From Astropecten irregularis (taxonomy: Eukaryota > Echinodermata > Asteroidea > Paxillosida > Astropectinidae): 64,000 bases of DNA. Where the stretch lies: positions 15,686,001-15,750,000 of the forward strand of contig OZ020248.1 in NCBI GenBank assembly GCA_963971285.1, given 5' to 3'. The translations under genes and the position numbers were made by a program. The notes below the pieces were generated by a model. It was not told the DNA's origin. It did no database searches and worked only from the letters and a program-made list of their open reading frames with translations. The first letter of the stretch is position 1; each line of letters begins with the position of its first letter. This document shows positions 21,601 to 32,484 of this stretch, in pieces.

Positions 21601-24600
21601 TGATGAAGTTTGAACAAAGAAAGAAAGAATCCATTTTCAAATTGTCTGATTTTTTTTTATTGGCATCAGAAGTTGGAATAGCGCTCCGCACTAATGACGT
21701 CACAAAATCCCCGGATGTCAGACAAACATTGTCTCACACACGTAGTTTGTATGAAATCGGGTGCTATTTTTAGCGCAAGTGCGAAGCGCTATTGGGGGAG
21801 CAATTTTAGCGCTTGCCACATGCGCCTTTTTCCCTAGTTACACTGTGTTTGCGGTAACACCATATGACATGTATACACTTTTGTTAGCATGGGGTGGCTC
21901 TGAAAAGATGTTCTGGCCAGTATGCTCTGGCCATCGTCAGGAGAATACTGCAGGTACCTGTGAGGTAGAAACTGGACTAGTAGTTCTGTTGCATACCTGG
22001 TGCAAACCGCTGATGGATATAATTTTTGTGGTTGAAAAAGTTCAATCCTGGGGCCGCTTTCACTAACACTTTGCGATCATCTCTAAAGCCCAAATCCATC
22101 GCTAAACAGAAAATTGCTGTGCTAAGTAGTTATCAATTTTCCTTTTATGGATGGATTTGGGCTCTAGCGATGATTGCAAAACGTTTAATCAGCCCCTCGT
22201 CCAATCTGAGATGAATGTGAATAGGTCAGAATTTTAAACTTTTTGGGGGGTTTTCCTTTTCCAGACTCCTCATCAGGAACCGGAGCTGCCTCCCAAGGAT
22301 TATGCCTCTTTCCCTGCTTTGGTTGGCCCTCCAAGACAGGGAGATGTTATTGCATACAGAGTAAGTGTGGCAGTTATTGATGCAGTGCTTAAAGGTATAA
22401 TACATGATTGGTAAAGGTCACAGGACAGCAGTCATACTTTGTCTGATCAAACATATACATGCAATGATAAACCTGTGAAAATTTGAGCTTAATCGGACAT
22501 CTGAGTCACGAGAAAATAGTGAAAACCCGACTCAGTTGTTCTTATAAAACATGAAGAATGGTTTTGATCTTATCCCGAGATCAAAACTGGTTTTAGTCTT
22601 TGTTTGACTAATTTCTGGATAAATACAGCATTTCAGGTGGAAATATTTTAACGGTGTGTTTCTAGCATCTTCATACCTTGAGTGAAATGGGATATTAAAC
22701 TAAAACAACTCAAGTGAGGGTGTCCTCTATGTTTGTTCCTATTTCCAAAAATCGTTCAAACGAACAATCTTTGGAAAAGACACTAAATCTTGATTTCCTT
22801 GAAAAACCCAGCATCTGATGAACCAAGATTTACCATGATGACCGTTTGCACTGTTTACAAACTGTTCTTGAGTCCTATTGCTCTTGAGTCCATCCGAATC
22901 TGGAAACTTCTGTAGAAAAGTACTGTGGCTATTTACTCCTTTAAAAAAACTGAAAGAGTTTTGTAGCTGATCCTACATGGATGTTTCTTCTGATATGGGG
23001 TAATATCTCATGAGTGACTGACTACTGCCATGTTTTGTATATTATAGGTCCTTGAGTTGTCAGAGAGCTACTGCCCAGAGCTATCCGCCTACAAGGTGAG
23101 CAGGAGCCAATTTCATAGAGCTGCTTAAGCACCTTGGTAACCGTGGTAAACCTTGGTAAAATAAAATAAGTATGCCAGCCAAAACTCCTTGTGAATGTTA
23201 TGCTTGGCAAACAATACCTAAATACCAGTAAAAAGTGCTCAGTAAACATCACATGAAAATTGGTTGTTATCAGGAAAGGTTTGCGGAGACACGATGTATA
23301 ATCTCTTTATAGATGTGTAGTTCTGAAAAGAGCCGGTGAGAAGTTGATGTTTCTTTTCTGAACCACACTTCTATAAAGAGATTATACATGGTGTCTCCGC
23401 AAACCTTTCCTTATTACGTGGTTGGTAATCCTGTTTGATCATGGAAGACTTTTCATGCTTAAGCAACTTTTGTGTTTTTAAAAGTAGCTCTATGAAATTG
23501 ACCCCAGATCTTTGAATGAAATGGTAGATCAATTTATGCTAACTGCAGCTTTACGTTGAATAACTCTTAACTCAGACCCCTTTTGATAAGATTGCAACCT
23601 CAATTTACATTTGAGTTTAATACATTGTTACATGTACGTCATTCAGTATGATTTGCACACAAAAATTAGGAACCAAGGATGATGTTCGGTATAGCCAAAT
23701 GTTTGGTATAGCCAAATGTTCGGTATAGCCAAATGTTCGGTATAGCCAAATGTTCGGTATAGCCAAATGTTCGGTATAGCCAAATGTTCGGTAAAGCCAA
23801 ATGTTTGGTATAGCCAAATGTTTGGTATAGCCAAATGTTCGGTATAGCCAAATGTTCGGTATAGCCAAATGTTCGGTATAGCCAAATGTTCGGTATAGCC
23901 AAATGTTTGGTATAGCCAAATGTTTGGTATAGCCAAATGTTCGGTATAGCCAAATGTTTGGTATAGCTAAATGTTCGGTATAGCCAAATGTTCGGTATAG
24001 CCAAATGTTCGGTATAGCCAAATGTTTGGTATAGCCAAATGTTTGGTATAGCCAAATGTTCGGTATAGCCAAATGTTCGGTATAGCCAAATGTTTGGTAT
24101 AGCCAAATGTTTGGTATAGCCAAATGTTTGGTATAGCCAAATGTTTGGTATAGCCAAATGTTTGGTATAGCCAAATGTTCGATATAGCCAAATGTTCAGT
24201 AAAGCCAAATGTTTGGTAAAGCCAAATGTTTGGTAAAGCCAAATGTTCGGTATAGCCAAATGTTCGGTATAGCCAAATGTTAGGTATAGCCAAATGTTCG
24301 GTATAGCCAAATGTTCGGTATGGGCGAATGTTCGGTATGGGCGAATGTTCGGTATGGCCAAATGTTTGGTAAAGCCAAATGTTTGGTAAAGCCAAATGTT
24401 TGGTAAAGCCAAATATTTGGTAAAGCCAAATGTTTGGTAAAGCCGTGTCTGGTATAGTGGTCGTTCCATTGTATTTGTTATCAATGCCAGTTTTCTACCC
24501 TTATACTGCCCTGCAGGAGGCCAAAGTGCTGAGTGTGGATGCTTCAACTGGCCACATAGAGGTTGAGCTAGACTCTGTCTGTGTAGCATCTAGGCAGTTT

Positions 24601-25078
24601 AAACCTGGCAAGTTTGACCTGCTGTGGGGAGAGGAGGAAGAGGATCATGAAGACAACGTCTACATCGGTGGGTCAAGCACAGACACTGTGGTAAGTATTG
24701 AATTGGTGGCGTATGGGGCTCCGGCTACAGCTCCAGGCACAGGGATGTAAGAGTTCCAGAAATGTCTGGATTTCCGGAAATGGCGTAATTAAAAATCATT
24801 TTCCGGAAATGACAAAATGGTGTTTTCCACGGTGCTGCAATAATTTGCTGTGCCCGCTCGCTGTGCTTGTTCATTTTGAGAATAAAAAAACAATAATAAA
24901 GCATATTCATTTTTGAAGAATCTCATCCCTGTATAAAGTAATCAGTCAGATTTATCAATCATTTCACTTTCACTCATCATTACGCAATAACATTTGATTC
25001 ATCCATTATCTCTTTCAGGTCTGTCTGCAGTTACAGAATCTGGTGGAGCCCAGGCTCGTGCCATTAACATCTCATTGA
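18653..25078 (+). CDS. COIL: Coilin (p80), Cajal-body scaffold protein
   Basis: Coilin organises Cajal bodies in the nucleus, where snRNPs mature. Coding exons: 18653-18891, 19719-21000, 22265-22360, 23048-23095, 24517-24690 and 25019-25078 (stop TGA). Junctions are GT-AG and in phase, giving 632 residues. The N-terminal self-association domain (MATSMRLRLHFDG to RDNDTLWIKL) aligns with vertebrate coilin, including LIRERF and the VRDND motif. Exon 2 codes a long disordered Ser/Lys-rich middle with basic nuclear-signal-like clusters (RKQKRNKDK, RKQKKQRRKDK) and an acidic SSSSESESEPED stretch. Exons 3-6 code the C-terminal tudor-like domain (KDYASFPALVG, GDVIAYRVLEL, FKPGKFDLLW, LVEPRL). No RG-rich box was found. 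The gene is divergent from GSPT1; a family C transposon lies 6 bp past the exon 4 donor and a 17-bp minisatellite fills much of intron 4. Confidence 0.95.
18988..19521. mobile_element. TTAA-flanked element (family I) in coilin intron 1
   Basis: TTAA lies at 18984-18987 and 19522-19525. The left end GGATTGTGGGTTGACGGG is the inverse of the right end CCCGTCAACCCACAATCGCC. The interior (GACTAACCAGACC, CCTCACGCAATCAGAC) is shared with 42085-42360. No coding frame was seen. Confidence 0.65.
21057..21197. repeat. Foldback element next to coilin exon 2
   Basis: The left arm ATGGGAGACTTTGGAGAACC ... CTTCAAGTCAACAG pairs with the right arm CTGTTGACTTGAAGACCGG ... CTCCAAAGTCTCCCAT. The centre is rich in ACGCACAC. 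It starts about 57 bp past the exon 2 donor. The right arm is also present at 59325-59365. Confidence 0.7.
21677..21793. mobile_element. Short MITE (family F)
   Basis: It runs AATAGCGCTCCGCACTAATG to GCGAAGCGCTATT, with GACGTCAC and GACAAACATTG inside, as in the copies at 5394 and 35580. Confidence 0.65.
21909..21940 (-). ncRNA. Hammerhead-ribozyme-like core with perfect stem II
   Basis: The minus strand reads CTGACGA, TGGCCAG, AGCATA, CTGGCCA, GAAC. The 7-bp stem is perfect and joins a CUGANGA half to a GAA-starting half. The plus-strand flank at 21849-21870 (TTTGCGGTAACACCATATG) is the companion sequence also seen near the other cores. The second half ends GAAC rather than GAAA, so activity is doubtful. 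Confidence 0.35.
22068..22200. repeat. Foldback MITE, GGGGCCGCTTTCACTAAC ends
   Basis: The left arm GCGATCATCTCTAAAGCCCA and AATCCATC are mirrored by ATGGATTTGGGCTCTAGCGA and TTGCAAAACG. It ends CAGCCCC. It lies in coilin intron 2, shortly before exon 3. Confidence 0.55.
22389..22900. mobile_element. Long TTAA MITE relative (family B) in coilin intron 3
   Basis: It starts TTAAAGGTATAATACATGAT, includes GATCAAAACTGG and AACGGTGTGTTTCTAG, then the extended part GTGTCCTCTATGTTTG and TGAACCAAGATTTACC. That order is the reverse of 9978-10515. Confidence 0.6.
23102..23505. mobile_element. Hairpin MITE (family C) interrupted by a second foldback element
   Basis: Outer ends are GAGCCAATTTCATAGAGCTG and AGCTCTATGAAATTGACCCC. 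The left end lies 6 bp past coilin exon 4, so the intron keeps only GTGAGC plus a base or two of its original donor context. The element at 23272-23411 is inserted in it. Confidence 0.75.
23272..23411. mobile_element. Foldback element nested in the family C MITE
   Basis: Ends are AGGAAAGGTTTGCGGAGACA and the exact inverse. Arms continue through TATAATCTCTTTATAGA and its inverse. It carries the motif TTTGCGG...ACACC..GTATAA that accompanies the hammerhead-like cores elsewhere. Confidence 0.7.
23687..24453. repeat. Minisatellite, 17-bp unit, ~45 copies
   Basis: The unit is GGTATAGCCAAATGTTC, with TTT/TTC and TATAG/TAAAG variants and two GGGCGAATG variants near 24330. It ends about 60 bp before coilin exon 5. 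Left flank ACACAAAAATTAGGAACC and right flank TATAGTGGTCGTTCCATTG match the ends of the element at 6317-6513, so the array grew inside such a copy. Long repetitive frames on the minus strand are artefacts of the 17-bp period. Confidence 0.92.
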
Positions 25079-25231
25079 CAATTAGCCATTAAGCCAGCCG
25101 CACAAACCAAGTTAGTAACAAGCAAATGCACCTTTACATGGGTAGAAAGACTCGCACATCCCAAATTGATATATTATTACCATTGAAATGAAGGTCTGTT
25201 CCATTCCATCTGTGGCTTGAACATAGAGTTA

Positions 25232-25237
25232 AATAAA
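25232..25237 (+). terminator. Polyadenylation signal candidate for coilin
   Basis: AATAAA lies 154 bp after the coilin stop codon; it is the first one downstream. Confidence 0.45.
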
Positions 25238-25345
25238 AGAAAATAGAGTGTGCACTCTACGCGTGATACCTTCAACCATGGCCAGTGCCATTGCTTAAGA
25301 AAACCAAACAAGGGCAAATGCGCCGGTCCCATTTCAAATTGTGTG

Positions 25346-25850
25346 TATACAGGGTGTCCCAGAAAAAAACCGATACCGAGATTCATCTATATTTAATCCT
25401 ATTTTAATTTCAGTTTTGAATACTAAGTGACACATATCTGGAAAGCTTATTTCCTCAGCTTTTATTTGATACCATTCATAATATACATACTTCACGCATG
25501 GGTGAGTAAAGACAATGTGAATCAAGGCTATCAAAAAGTAATTTGCACAGAGATAATTTTATTTGAAAGAATCAATCACATTTCTAGAAACTACATTTCT
25601 TTGCCTTTCAAATGATGCCTCAGTCAGGAAAAATGAGCATGATGAGCGGATGTTACATCCGAGTTTTTGGACTCTACAGTCACACCAGGAAAAATGGCGG
25701 CTGCTCGTCCACTCCGGATTGAGTGCAGACAAAGCATTCGTTGAATACGAAGTGCGTACTCTAGTTTCATATTTTAACTCTATTGGTTTGAGTCACTGTC
25801 TCCCTCTGATACCCAAGAAACATCAAGAGATTTCAATGGGATAAATGGAG
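25346..25850 (+). other. Possible DNA-transposon left end, low confidence
   Basis: ACAGGGTGTCCCAGAAAAA at 25350 has the look of a Tc1/mariner-type terminal repeat. A degraded inverse (TTTTTTTGGGGACACACTGT) occurs far away at 33652. A short frame at 25563-25844 (RMLHPSFWTLQSHQEKW, LVSYFNSIGLSHCLP) is unrecognised. Confidence 0.25.
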
Positions 25851-25888
25851 TCCTCACTTCCAAGTGCTATATCAAACCATGTTTTTAT

Positions 25889-26248
25889 AACCATAGATAT
25901 CAGAAAAATAAAACACTAGATGGGAAACGCATGCGCGTGAGCCATTACTTGTGCAGAAAACTTTCTTGCTGCTCATGGACGCGCTTAAAGGTCACGTGAA
26001 TGAGGCAACGCGCAAGGGTAAAATGGAATAAACAACATCAAATTAGCAGAGTAAAAAGGCTAATGTCTTTATATCCATATTAAGTTGCTCAAGGTAAATT
26101 CCCATTCGGACTTGAATAGCCACTGGAACTTTACTCATATTTTAAATTTGTGTAGCCTCATTCACGTGACTAATGGCAGCCCCCAGACTGAATGCGCGTC
26201 TGATACTCGTTTCCCATCTAGTGTTTTATTCTTCTGATATCTATGGTT
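25889..26248. mobile_element. MITE with ~45-bp inverted ends, AACCATAGATATCAGAA
   Basis: The left end AACCATAGATATCAGAAAAA then ACACTAGATGGGAAACG is mirrored by CGTTTCCCATCTAGTGTTTT and TTCTGATATCTATGGTT. The interior has CACGTGAATGAGGC and its inverse GCCTCATTCACGTGAC, so the arms are longer but interrupted. Confidence 0.7.
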
Positions 26249-26559
26249 TTAACAGCTGTGTTCAGGTGTTAGGGAAACATTGGAATATTGAGCTGTTTAT
26301 TGTTGGTATATAATTAATTGATAACACATAACTAGCAAAAATGGCAAATTCTTCTTTCAGTTTCAGTTTTGGCAAGTATCTTATGATGTCCTGAATATGA
26401 ATTGCACGCATATTAAAAGAAAAATGAAATTAGCTGAACGATGCGTCGTGTCTTTCTTTTTTTTTTTACTGTGAAACTTGCACCCTATTCGAAAACTACC
26501 AAAATTAGTGGGAAATATTGATAGGATCTAAAGAATGCCCAAGTTTCATGTCCATGTTC

Positions 26560-26822
26560 ACTGAGGGGTGCCATGGCCTTGTGATCTTGCATGTCGAACT
26601 CAGGTCTTGTGGTCAGGTCTTGTTGCTCCCCTTCACCCAGGTGTAAATGGGTACCTGCGAGGGTAGAAATGGCTTTGCGGTTTGATTAGCCTCTGTACAA
26701 ATTACAATAGCAGGGGCTGTATACATGTACTCCCCATGGCATGCATGGACTTAAGAAGGTTTCAGGAATGTAAATTACGGCCTGATGACCAGGGATGATA
26801 ATAAATTTGTAATGCGCATAGT
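26560..26822 (+). mobile_element. SINE-like sequence
   Basis: It contains CACCCAGGTGTAAATGGGTA, GGGCTGTATACATGTACTCC and ends GACCAGGGATGATAATAAATT, a layout I associate with tRNA-derived SINEs of marine deuterostomes. Only one copy is in the window, so this rests on memory of the motif. Confidence 0.35.
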
Positions 26823-26825
26823 ATA

Positions 26826-27182
26826 TTTAAGGTAGTATCATACTTTTGTAGCGTACACATGTACAGAAACAGATATCTTCACAGATTTACCTATAACTTG
26901 CTTGGTATAAAGATAATGATGGTACAAACATACTGTTAACATTGTTCTGCCTGAAAAGTGAAATGCTGATATTTATCCAGTGACCAAAATTATTTTTGAT
27001 CTTTTAAAGATCAAAAATAAAAGAGAAAAGACTTAAGAAATACTGTGGCCGTTTTTCACTGTTTTCTACAAAAATGTGGGCACTGTATGGGATTGAAATT
27101 TTCACAGATGACTGCTATCTTCCTTGATATTTTTGCCCATGAATCTGTATTTCTTTGACAAAAAGCAAAGTATGATATAGTA
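26826..27182. mobile_element. TTAA MITE (family A)
   Basis: It begins TTAAGGTAGTATCATACTTT and ends AAAGCAAAGTATGATATAG, with the full order of family markers between. Confidence 0.7.
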
Positions 27183-27599
27183 GCTGGGCATTATAAATGT
27201 CCTATATTATTACGTTTGTGTAGATTCCTTTTCTGTTTGTTTGTTATTAAAAATGCTTGAAAATATGTTTTCAGAATGAGATTACTGAATTGAATCGAGA
27301 GCATTGTCTTGGCTCACTTTGGCACAATAAGTAAGAAATGATTTAACGCTATTTTTTTGTTAATTATATACATAATGAACCATGATGATTCTGTGGTATT
27401 AAAGTCATTTTGGCAATTGAAATAGTTGTGTTTTTAGCCGATTCATTTCATTACGTTGTATTTTGATCAGCTTTTTCTATATTATAGTGAATATAGACAT
27501 TTGTACATTGTGTCAGCCGTTGATAAAATAAGTCTATAGATGATCTGGAGTCAATTTCACCAAATTCATCGTAACTTTACTATCAATATGCAAATTAGG

Positions 27600-27780
27600 C
27601 TTGCCCTTCACCGACGTGGATGAGCACTGTATACTCGGTCCTTGTGAGTAAACATGAAAAAATCACGTGCTGGCTCAGGTGGGATTCGAACCCACGTCCT
27701 CCTGCTTATTAGTGCAAATGCCATACCGCTAGGCCACCGAGCTAGCTGGGGTCAGTGGGGTGAATCAAATCCAATATTGC
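27600..27780 (-). mobile_element. tRNA-derived SINE (S2), copy 1
   Basis: The minus strand holds GGTGGCCTAGCGGTATGGC (box A-like) and GGTTCGAATCCCACCTGAG (box B-like). A very similar copy is at 33129-33380. A true tRNA is unlikely because the arms do not close and the same flanks recur. Confidence 0.6.
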
Positions 27781-28111
27781 AGCGGGTACCACAGTACAAT
27801 GAATATTAAATTATTTTGGGTCGGGAAATAGATAATATATGCAAATTTACCGTTTGAAAACTCCCACATTGTTACTCGCAATTTGGGTGAACGTCCATGT
27901 TGAAAAAAAGGGCCTAATTTGCCAGATCGTAAAAACGGCGACAGGTTGGTGAAAAAATATATAATATATATTGTAGTGCCCCCCCCAACAATTGCTAGTG
28001 CCCCCCCTTGTGCCCCCCCAGACTCAAAAGTCTGGTGACGCCACTGCTAAGTCCCGATGTCTCCCTAAAGTCCACTTTTAGATGCTAACGTGTCTCCCTA
28101 ATACCCCATTT

Positions 28112-28361
28112 AGGGCCTTTTTGAAACGGAGGCTCAGGCTCAGGCTCAGGCTCAGGCTCCAGCTCTGACATCCATATGCTGGAAATATAGGTTGTGGTTT
28201 TTTCATTGAAGCTGAAGCTCTGTTTTCCTTTTCAAACCAGAGTATCTACTTCAGAACCTCAGCCAAAAGCCTCTATTTTGATAGCTGTTATTTAAACATG
28301 TATTCAAGAAATGGAGCCGGAGCCTGAAACGGAGCCTGAGCCTCCATTTTGAAAATGTCCT
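28112..28361. mobile_element. Hexamer-ended MITE (family D), both ends present
   Basis: The left end AGGGCCTTTTTGAAACGGAG is followed by five CAGGCT-type hexamers; the right end is GAGCCTGAGCCTCCATTTTG plus AAAATGTCCT. It contains the common core TCCTTTTCAAACCAGAGTAT. This copy shows the full inverted structure. Confidence 0.75.
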
Positions 28362-28744
28362 AAGTGTAATTATACAGTACATCATTATTTGAATTATAAT
28401 AATTATTATTACAGGGCATGCTTGCAGTACATGTGTGCTGTGAACTGTTATGTGTACAGTGCCTGAAGATGAATGTACATGTAGTCTGCAAGTGCTTTAC
28501 ATTTTATAAATGAGTTCATGATTATACCTTCACAGTTGAAATAAGAACATCCGATGTACAATACATTCAATCTCTTGCTTCGGTATGCTTTCAGTATAAT
28601 ATTTCAACATCGGAGATTATCCAATTTTCATAAAATTTGTGCAAAATTAAATATTGCACACTTTGCAGCTTTATGAAATATATTCATTAGTTTGATATTG
28701 ATTGAAAAAACATCTGTCGTTTGGATCGTTGACTCTTCAAATTT

Positions 28745-29437
28745 TAAAGGGCATATGTACAATATTGGTAACAAACCCAAACAGAAATGTTCACATATTA
28801 ATATATAACTTTCAGGGTGTGAAGATGGTGCTGGTAGAAACATATATCGTTAAAAATTTTCTGTCTGAAATGGTGTATTTATCCAGAAATAGTAAAACCA
28901 AACACCAAAAACAATTTTATCTGGGCTAGATAAAAACATCCTTCTTTATGTTATATAGAAAAATTGAATTGGGTTCGCTATTTTCTTGTGACTCAAATTT
29001 TCGCAGGTTTATTATTTCATGTACATGTTTGATCAGACAAAGTTTGAGTGCTATTCTGTGACCTTTACCAATCATGCATTACTGTAGCATTAGTACTTTG
29101 AATTTTATCAAATACAGATTCATGGGCAAAAATACCAAGACAGATACAGTAACAGTCATCTGTGAAATTTTCAGTCCCATACGTTGCCCACTTTTTGAGA
29201 AAACGGTAAAAAAAAAGCCACAGTATTTCTTAAGTCTTTTCTCTTTTATTTTTGATCTTTTATAAGATGAAAAAGATTTCCGGTCGTTGTTTTACTAATT
29301 TCTGGATAAATACACCATTTCAGGCTGAGAAATGTTAACAGTATGTTTCTATCACCACCATCTTCATACCCTGTAAGTTATACGTAAATCTGTGAACATT
29401 TTTGTTTTGAATTCTTACCAAGTGATACCTTTAAATA
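28745..29437. mobile_element. Composite of family B and family A MITEs
   Basis: Family B part: AAAGGGCATATGTACAATAT to CCTTTACCAATCATGCATTA (28745-29080). The remainder is an inverted family A part, from CAGATTCATGGGCAAAAATA to ACCAAGTGATACCTTTAA. One copy seems to have landed in, or recombined with, the other. Confidence 0.6.
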
Positions 29438-29439
29438 AA

Positions 29440-30147
29440 TTTTTCACTGTAGTATAATACAGTATGCCTGTTTGATGTACAGATTTTTTTCAAATCATTT
29501 CAGCTCTATGCTCAAGGTGTGGCTAATTTTCACTTTAATTAAATGTTCTGTTTTGAGAGTCAACACCTCTGTAGCAACACAAATATAAAAGGAATATGAT
29601 ACTCGAGACTCAAAATAGTGTGTGCATTATTAGCAGTTGCATTGATGTGTGCAAGATTGCCATTGGTCTTATTGTCAAGGGAGGTATGGGAAATTCAGAC
29701 TACAATAATAAAACTTGATTACTAGAATCTGCAGTGGGCAATAGACTCGCTTTAGGCAATGACTTCTTGATCAATGCTAATTGCATTTCTAGCTTTCAAT
29801 TATGTTAAATTGGTTGTGGATTGAACAAGTATGTGAGGTGACTGTGTCTACATTTGGCTGGCATATGGGTTGGTTGGCTGATGATGAATATATGCACTTG
29901 ATATCATAGTGTCCAGTTTGATTTCTATCTTTTTTTAAAGATATTTTGAGCCAAAATCAATTTTTAGAGGAAAATCCATTCAAGTGATAGAAAGGACATT
30001 ATTTGAAAGGGAGTAAAAAAGGCTCAAAACCTAAAGATCCTAGTAGGATCCTATTCCAAACATTTGTTCAGGTAAAAAATTATTCCCTTGATGAGCAGTT
30101 TTCTGTTATTTCTTGTACTTCTTTTCCTTTTCTTTTATTTAGTCAAC
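29440..30147. other. AT-rich intergenic stretch, nothing recognised
   Basis: No frame of note, no clear terminal repeats and no RNA gene were seen between the composite MITE and the next family B copy. Confidence 0.5.
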
Positions 30148-30393
30148 CTTAAAGGGCGTGTACAACATTGGTAAAGGTCACAGAACAGCACTCACATTTT
30201 GTCTAAATCTAGCATACATAAAAAAATAAGATCAGACAATGTTTTTGTGTTTGGTTGAACTCTTTCCGGATAAATACACCATTCCAGGTGGAAATATTTT
30301 AATGGTATGTAAATTTCTACCACCATATATCTCCATAAAGTTTTACGTACATCTGTGAACTTTTGTTCCCCAATGTTGTACATGCCCTTTAAA
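30148..30393. mobile_element. TTAA MITE relative (family B), short
   Basis: It begins CTTAAAGGGCGTGTACAACA and ends CAATGTTGTACATGCCCTTT, which is its inverse. Interior markers GGATAAATACACCATTCCAG and TTTTAATGGTATG are present. An internal deletion relative to 9978-10515 is likely. Confidence 0.65.
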
Positions 30394-30439
30394 ATCAAAA
30401 GAGAAAGAAAAATAGATATGTTGAATTAAAACAAATAAA

Positions 30440-30625
30440 AGCAAGCTTATTAAAAAGTGAACAAAGACAAATTGACTGGAGCGGGACTCGAACCGGCAAC
30501 CTCCCGAATACCGCACAGGCGCTCTACCAACTGAGCTATCCAGCCCTACGTTGGTGGTGACCCCAATAGTCAATTATCTTTGTTCGTTTGGCAGTCAGAA
30601 GCCATGAAACCACGCACACACCGTC
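30440..30625 (-). mobile_element. tRNA-derived SINE (S1), copy 1
   Basis: The minus strand reads GGCTGGATAGCTCAGTTGG (box A) and GGTTCGAGTCCCGCTCCAG (box B). The head TGACTATTGGGGTCACCACC is shared with copies at 39460-39620 and 50119-50290. The tRNA-like part is well kept, so a young copy is possible. Confidence 0.65.
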
Positions 30626-31017
30626 ATACCCTAGGGATCGTTTCAATGATACACGTAGCAATGCTGCAACCTGGGAACGGTACATGGGGGATCACTCAAA
30701 GAGGATACGGCTGTTTAATTAATAAAAGCAAGCTTAGTTAGCATTTGTCCTTGCAGTGTTGTAGGCTAAACTTGTAGCCATGGAGTGGGTGGGGATGTTC
30801 CAATTTCCTGAATCCATATATTACCGGCTCAATACACATCTAAGCTTTTAGAATATTAGACATGCCACCAGTCCTGGGGGCTTTTCAGACAACTGTACCC
30901 TTCATACGTGGCGGTGATTTTTATGTGGGTCCACCCCATATAACCTCTTCCAAATTTCAACATGGATCATTCGTGCTCTGATTTCCCACGACACTACACA
31001 AAATGTGTTTTTAGATA

Positions 31018-31367
31018 TTAAAGGTAGCATATCATACTTTGGTAAGAAACCAAAACAGAAATGTTCGAAGATTAAGGTATAATTTTCAGGGTATGAAGAT
31101 GGTGCTGGTAGAAACATACCGTTTAAATATTTCTGCCTGAAATGGTGTATTTTTCCAGAAATTAGTAAAACAACGACCGAAGATCTTTTTGATCTTTTAA
31201 AAGATCAAAAATAAAAGAGAAAAGACTTAAGAAACGCTGTTTTCTTAAAAGTGGGCACCGTATGGGACTGACATTTTCACAGATGACTGTTACTGTATCT
31301 GTCTTGATATATTTGCCCATGAATCTGTATTTCTTTGATAAAAACCAAAGTATGATATTACCTTTAA
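31018..31367. mobile_element. TTAA-flanked MITE (family A), near full length
   Basis: TTAA at 31018-31021 and 31364-31367. Termini are AGGTAGCATATCATACTTTG and CCAAAGTATGATATTACCT. Confidence 0.8.
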
Positions 31368-31369
31368 GA

Positions 31370-32480
31370 TGTTAAAACCACCACTTTCAACACATGTCGA
31401 AATTTACAACATGTGTCAGATGATGAAACCCAATGAACTGGCCTTCAAAGAAAGAAAAAAAAAAGAAGAAAAGCAAACATGCCCAGAAAAGTCCACATAC
31501 ACACGTACATGTTTTCACATACATGTACTTACTAAAAGTACACGTATACACATACTGTAAGCCGTCTCCACTCGCTGTACTTAATATTTATAAGTTCTAC
31601 ACATCATATTGTACACATACTAGAGAGCGAAAAGCAACACCTTGAGTCAATAAATGCACTGCTAAATTTATTCAGTTAAGAGTTTGGGCAATCTTTAAGC
31701 AAAGATTATGGATAACTGACCATACAGGGCGCGTGTTAATTTGTATGGAGGTTGCAATCCACCATTCTGGTGTGAAAACGGTGAGTAGTTTGTACATGGG
31801 ACATATGGGAGCTGGAAGATTGATCAAAGAAAAAGGGAGTGTTAGGCAAAATTTTGGCCCGAATTCGTTTGTAACCTATTATTGTTTAATATTGTAATTA
31901 ATAGAAATATTTGACATTGATGTGAAGCCACTGAATATGAAAACATTTGGCGATTTTTGTGTGGTTTTCTGATCCTACTTTTGCAAGTACCGCACACATT
32001 GCTGACATCATGCCATCGAAACTCAGTACACCGAGAGCCCGCCCTCACACCAGAATGGCGCCCATGGCGATTACGTGTTTCAGTGGAGAGTTCTCCATCT
32101 TGCGCGTAGCGCCATAATCTTTGGTCTTAAGGTCTTCAGTGATGGGAAGCTTTGCAGTCCACTCTATCCTGTTATTTGCATGTTGTTTGTTTCTCAAAAA
32201 CACTGGTCATCAAACCAATGGGCGTGACTCTTGAGGCAAAATACAGGCAGTGAGTTTCCTGCATCCTTCCAGAAGAAGGAAAACGTTCACCATTCTATTC
32301 GTCCACATTTTTCTTCATTGTGACTTCTTGTTTGATGACACATTGTACGACTGCTTTAAATCACATACAGTATATCTTGTATGAACTATGAAGTACCATG
32401 GTACAATACTGTATTAGGCCACCCATGAGAAATTTTATTGTAATTATTACAGACGGCAGGTTGATGAATTTATATTGAAT
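31370..32480. other. Intergenic stretch with weak inverted repeat
   Basis: ACCATTCTGGTGTGAAAACG near 31771 and TCACACCAGAATGGCGCC near 32044 are inverse to each other, so a degraded element of about 290 bp may lie between. Tandem ACATGTAC/ACACGTAC-like sequence lies at 31495-31560. No gene was recognised. Confidence 0.35.
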
Positions 32481-32484
32481 GGCC

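Noticed and set aside
23617-24589. Long minus-strand frames of AIPNIWLYQTFGYTEHL type
   Set aside because: All three frames give the same peptide because a 17-bp unit rotates through the frames. It is an array artefact.
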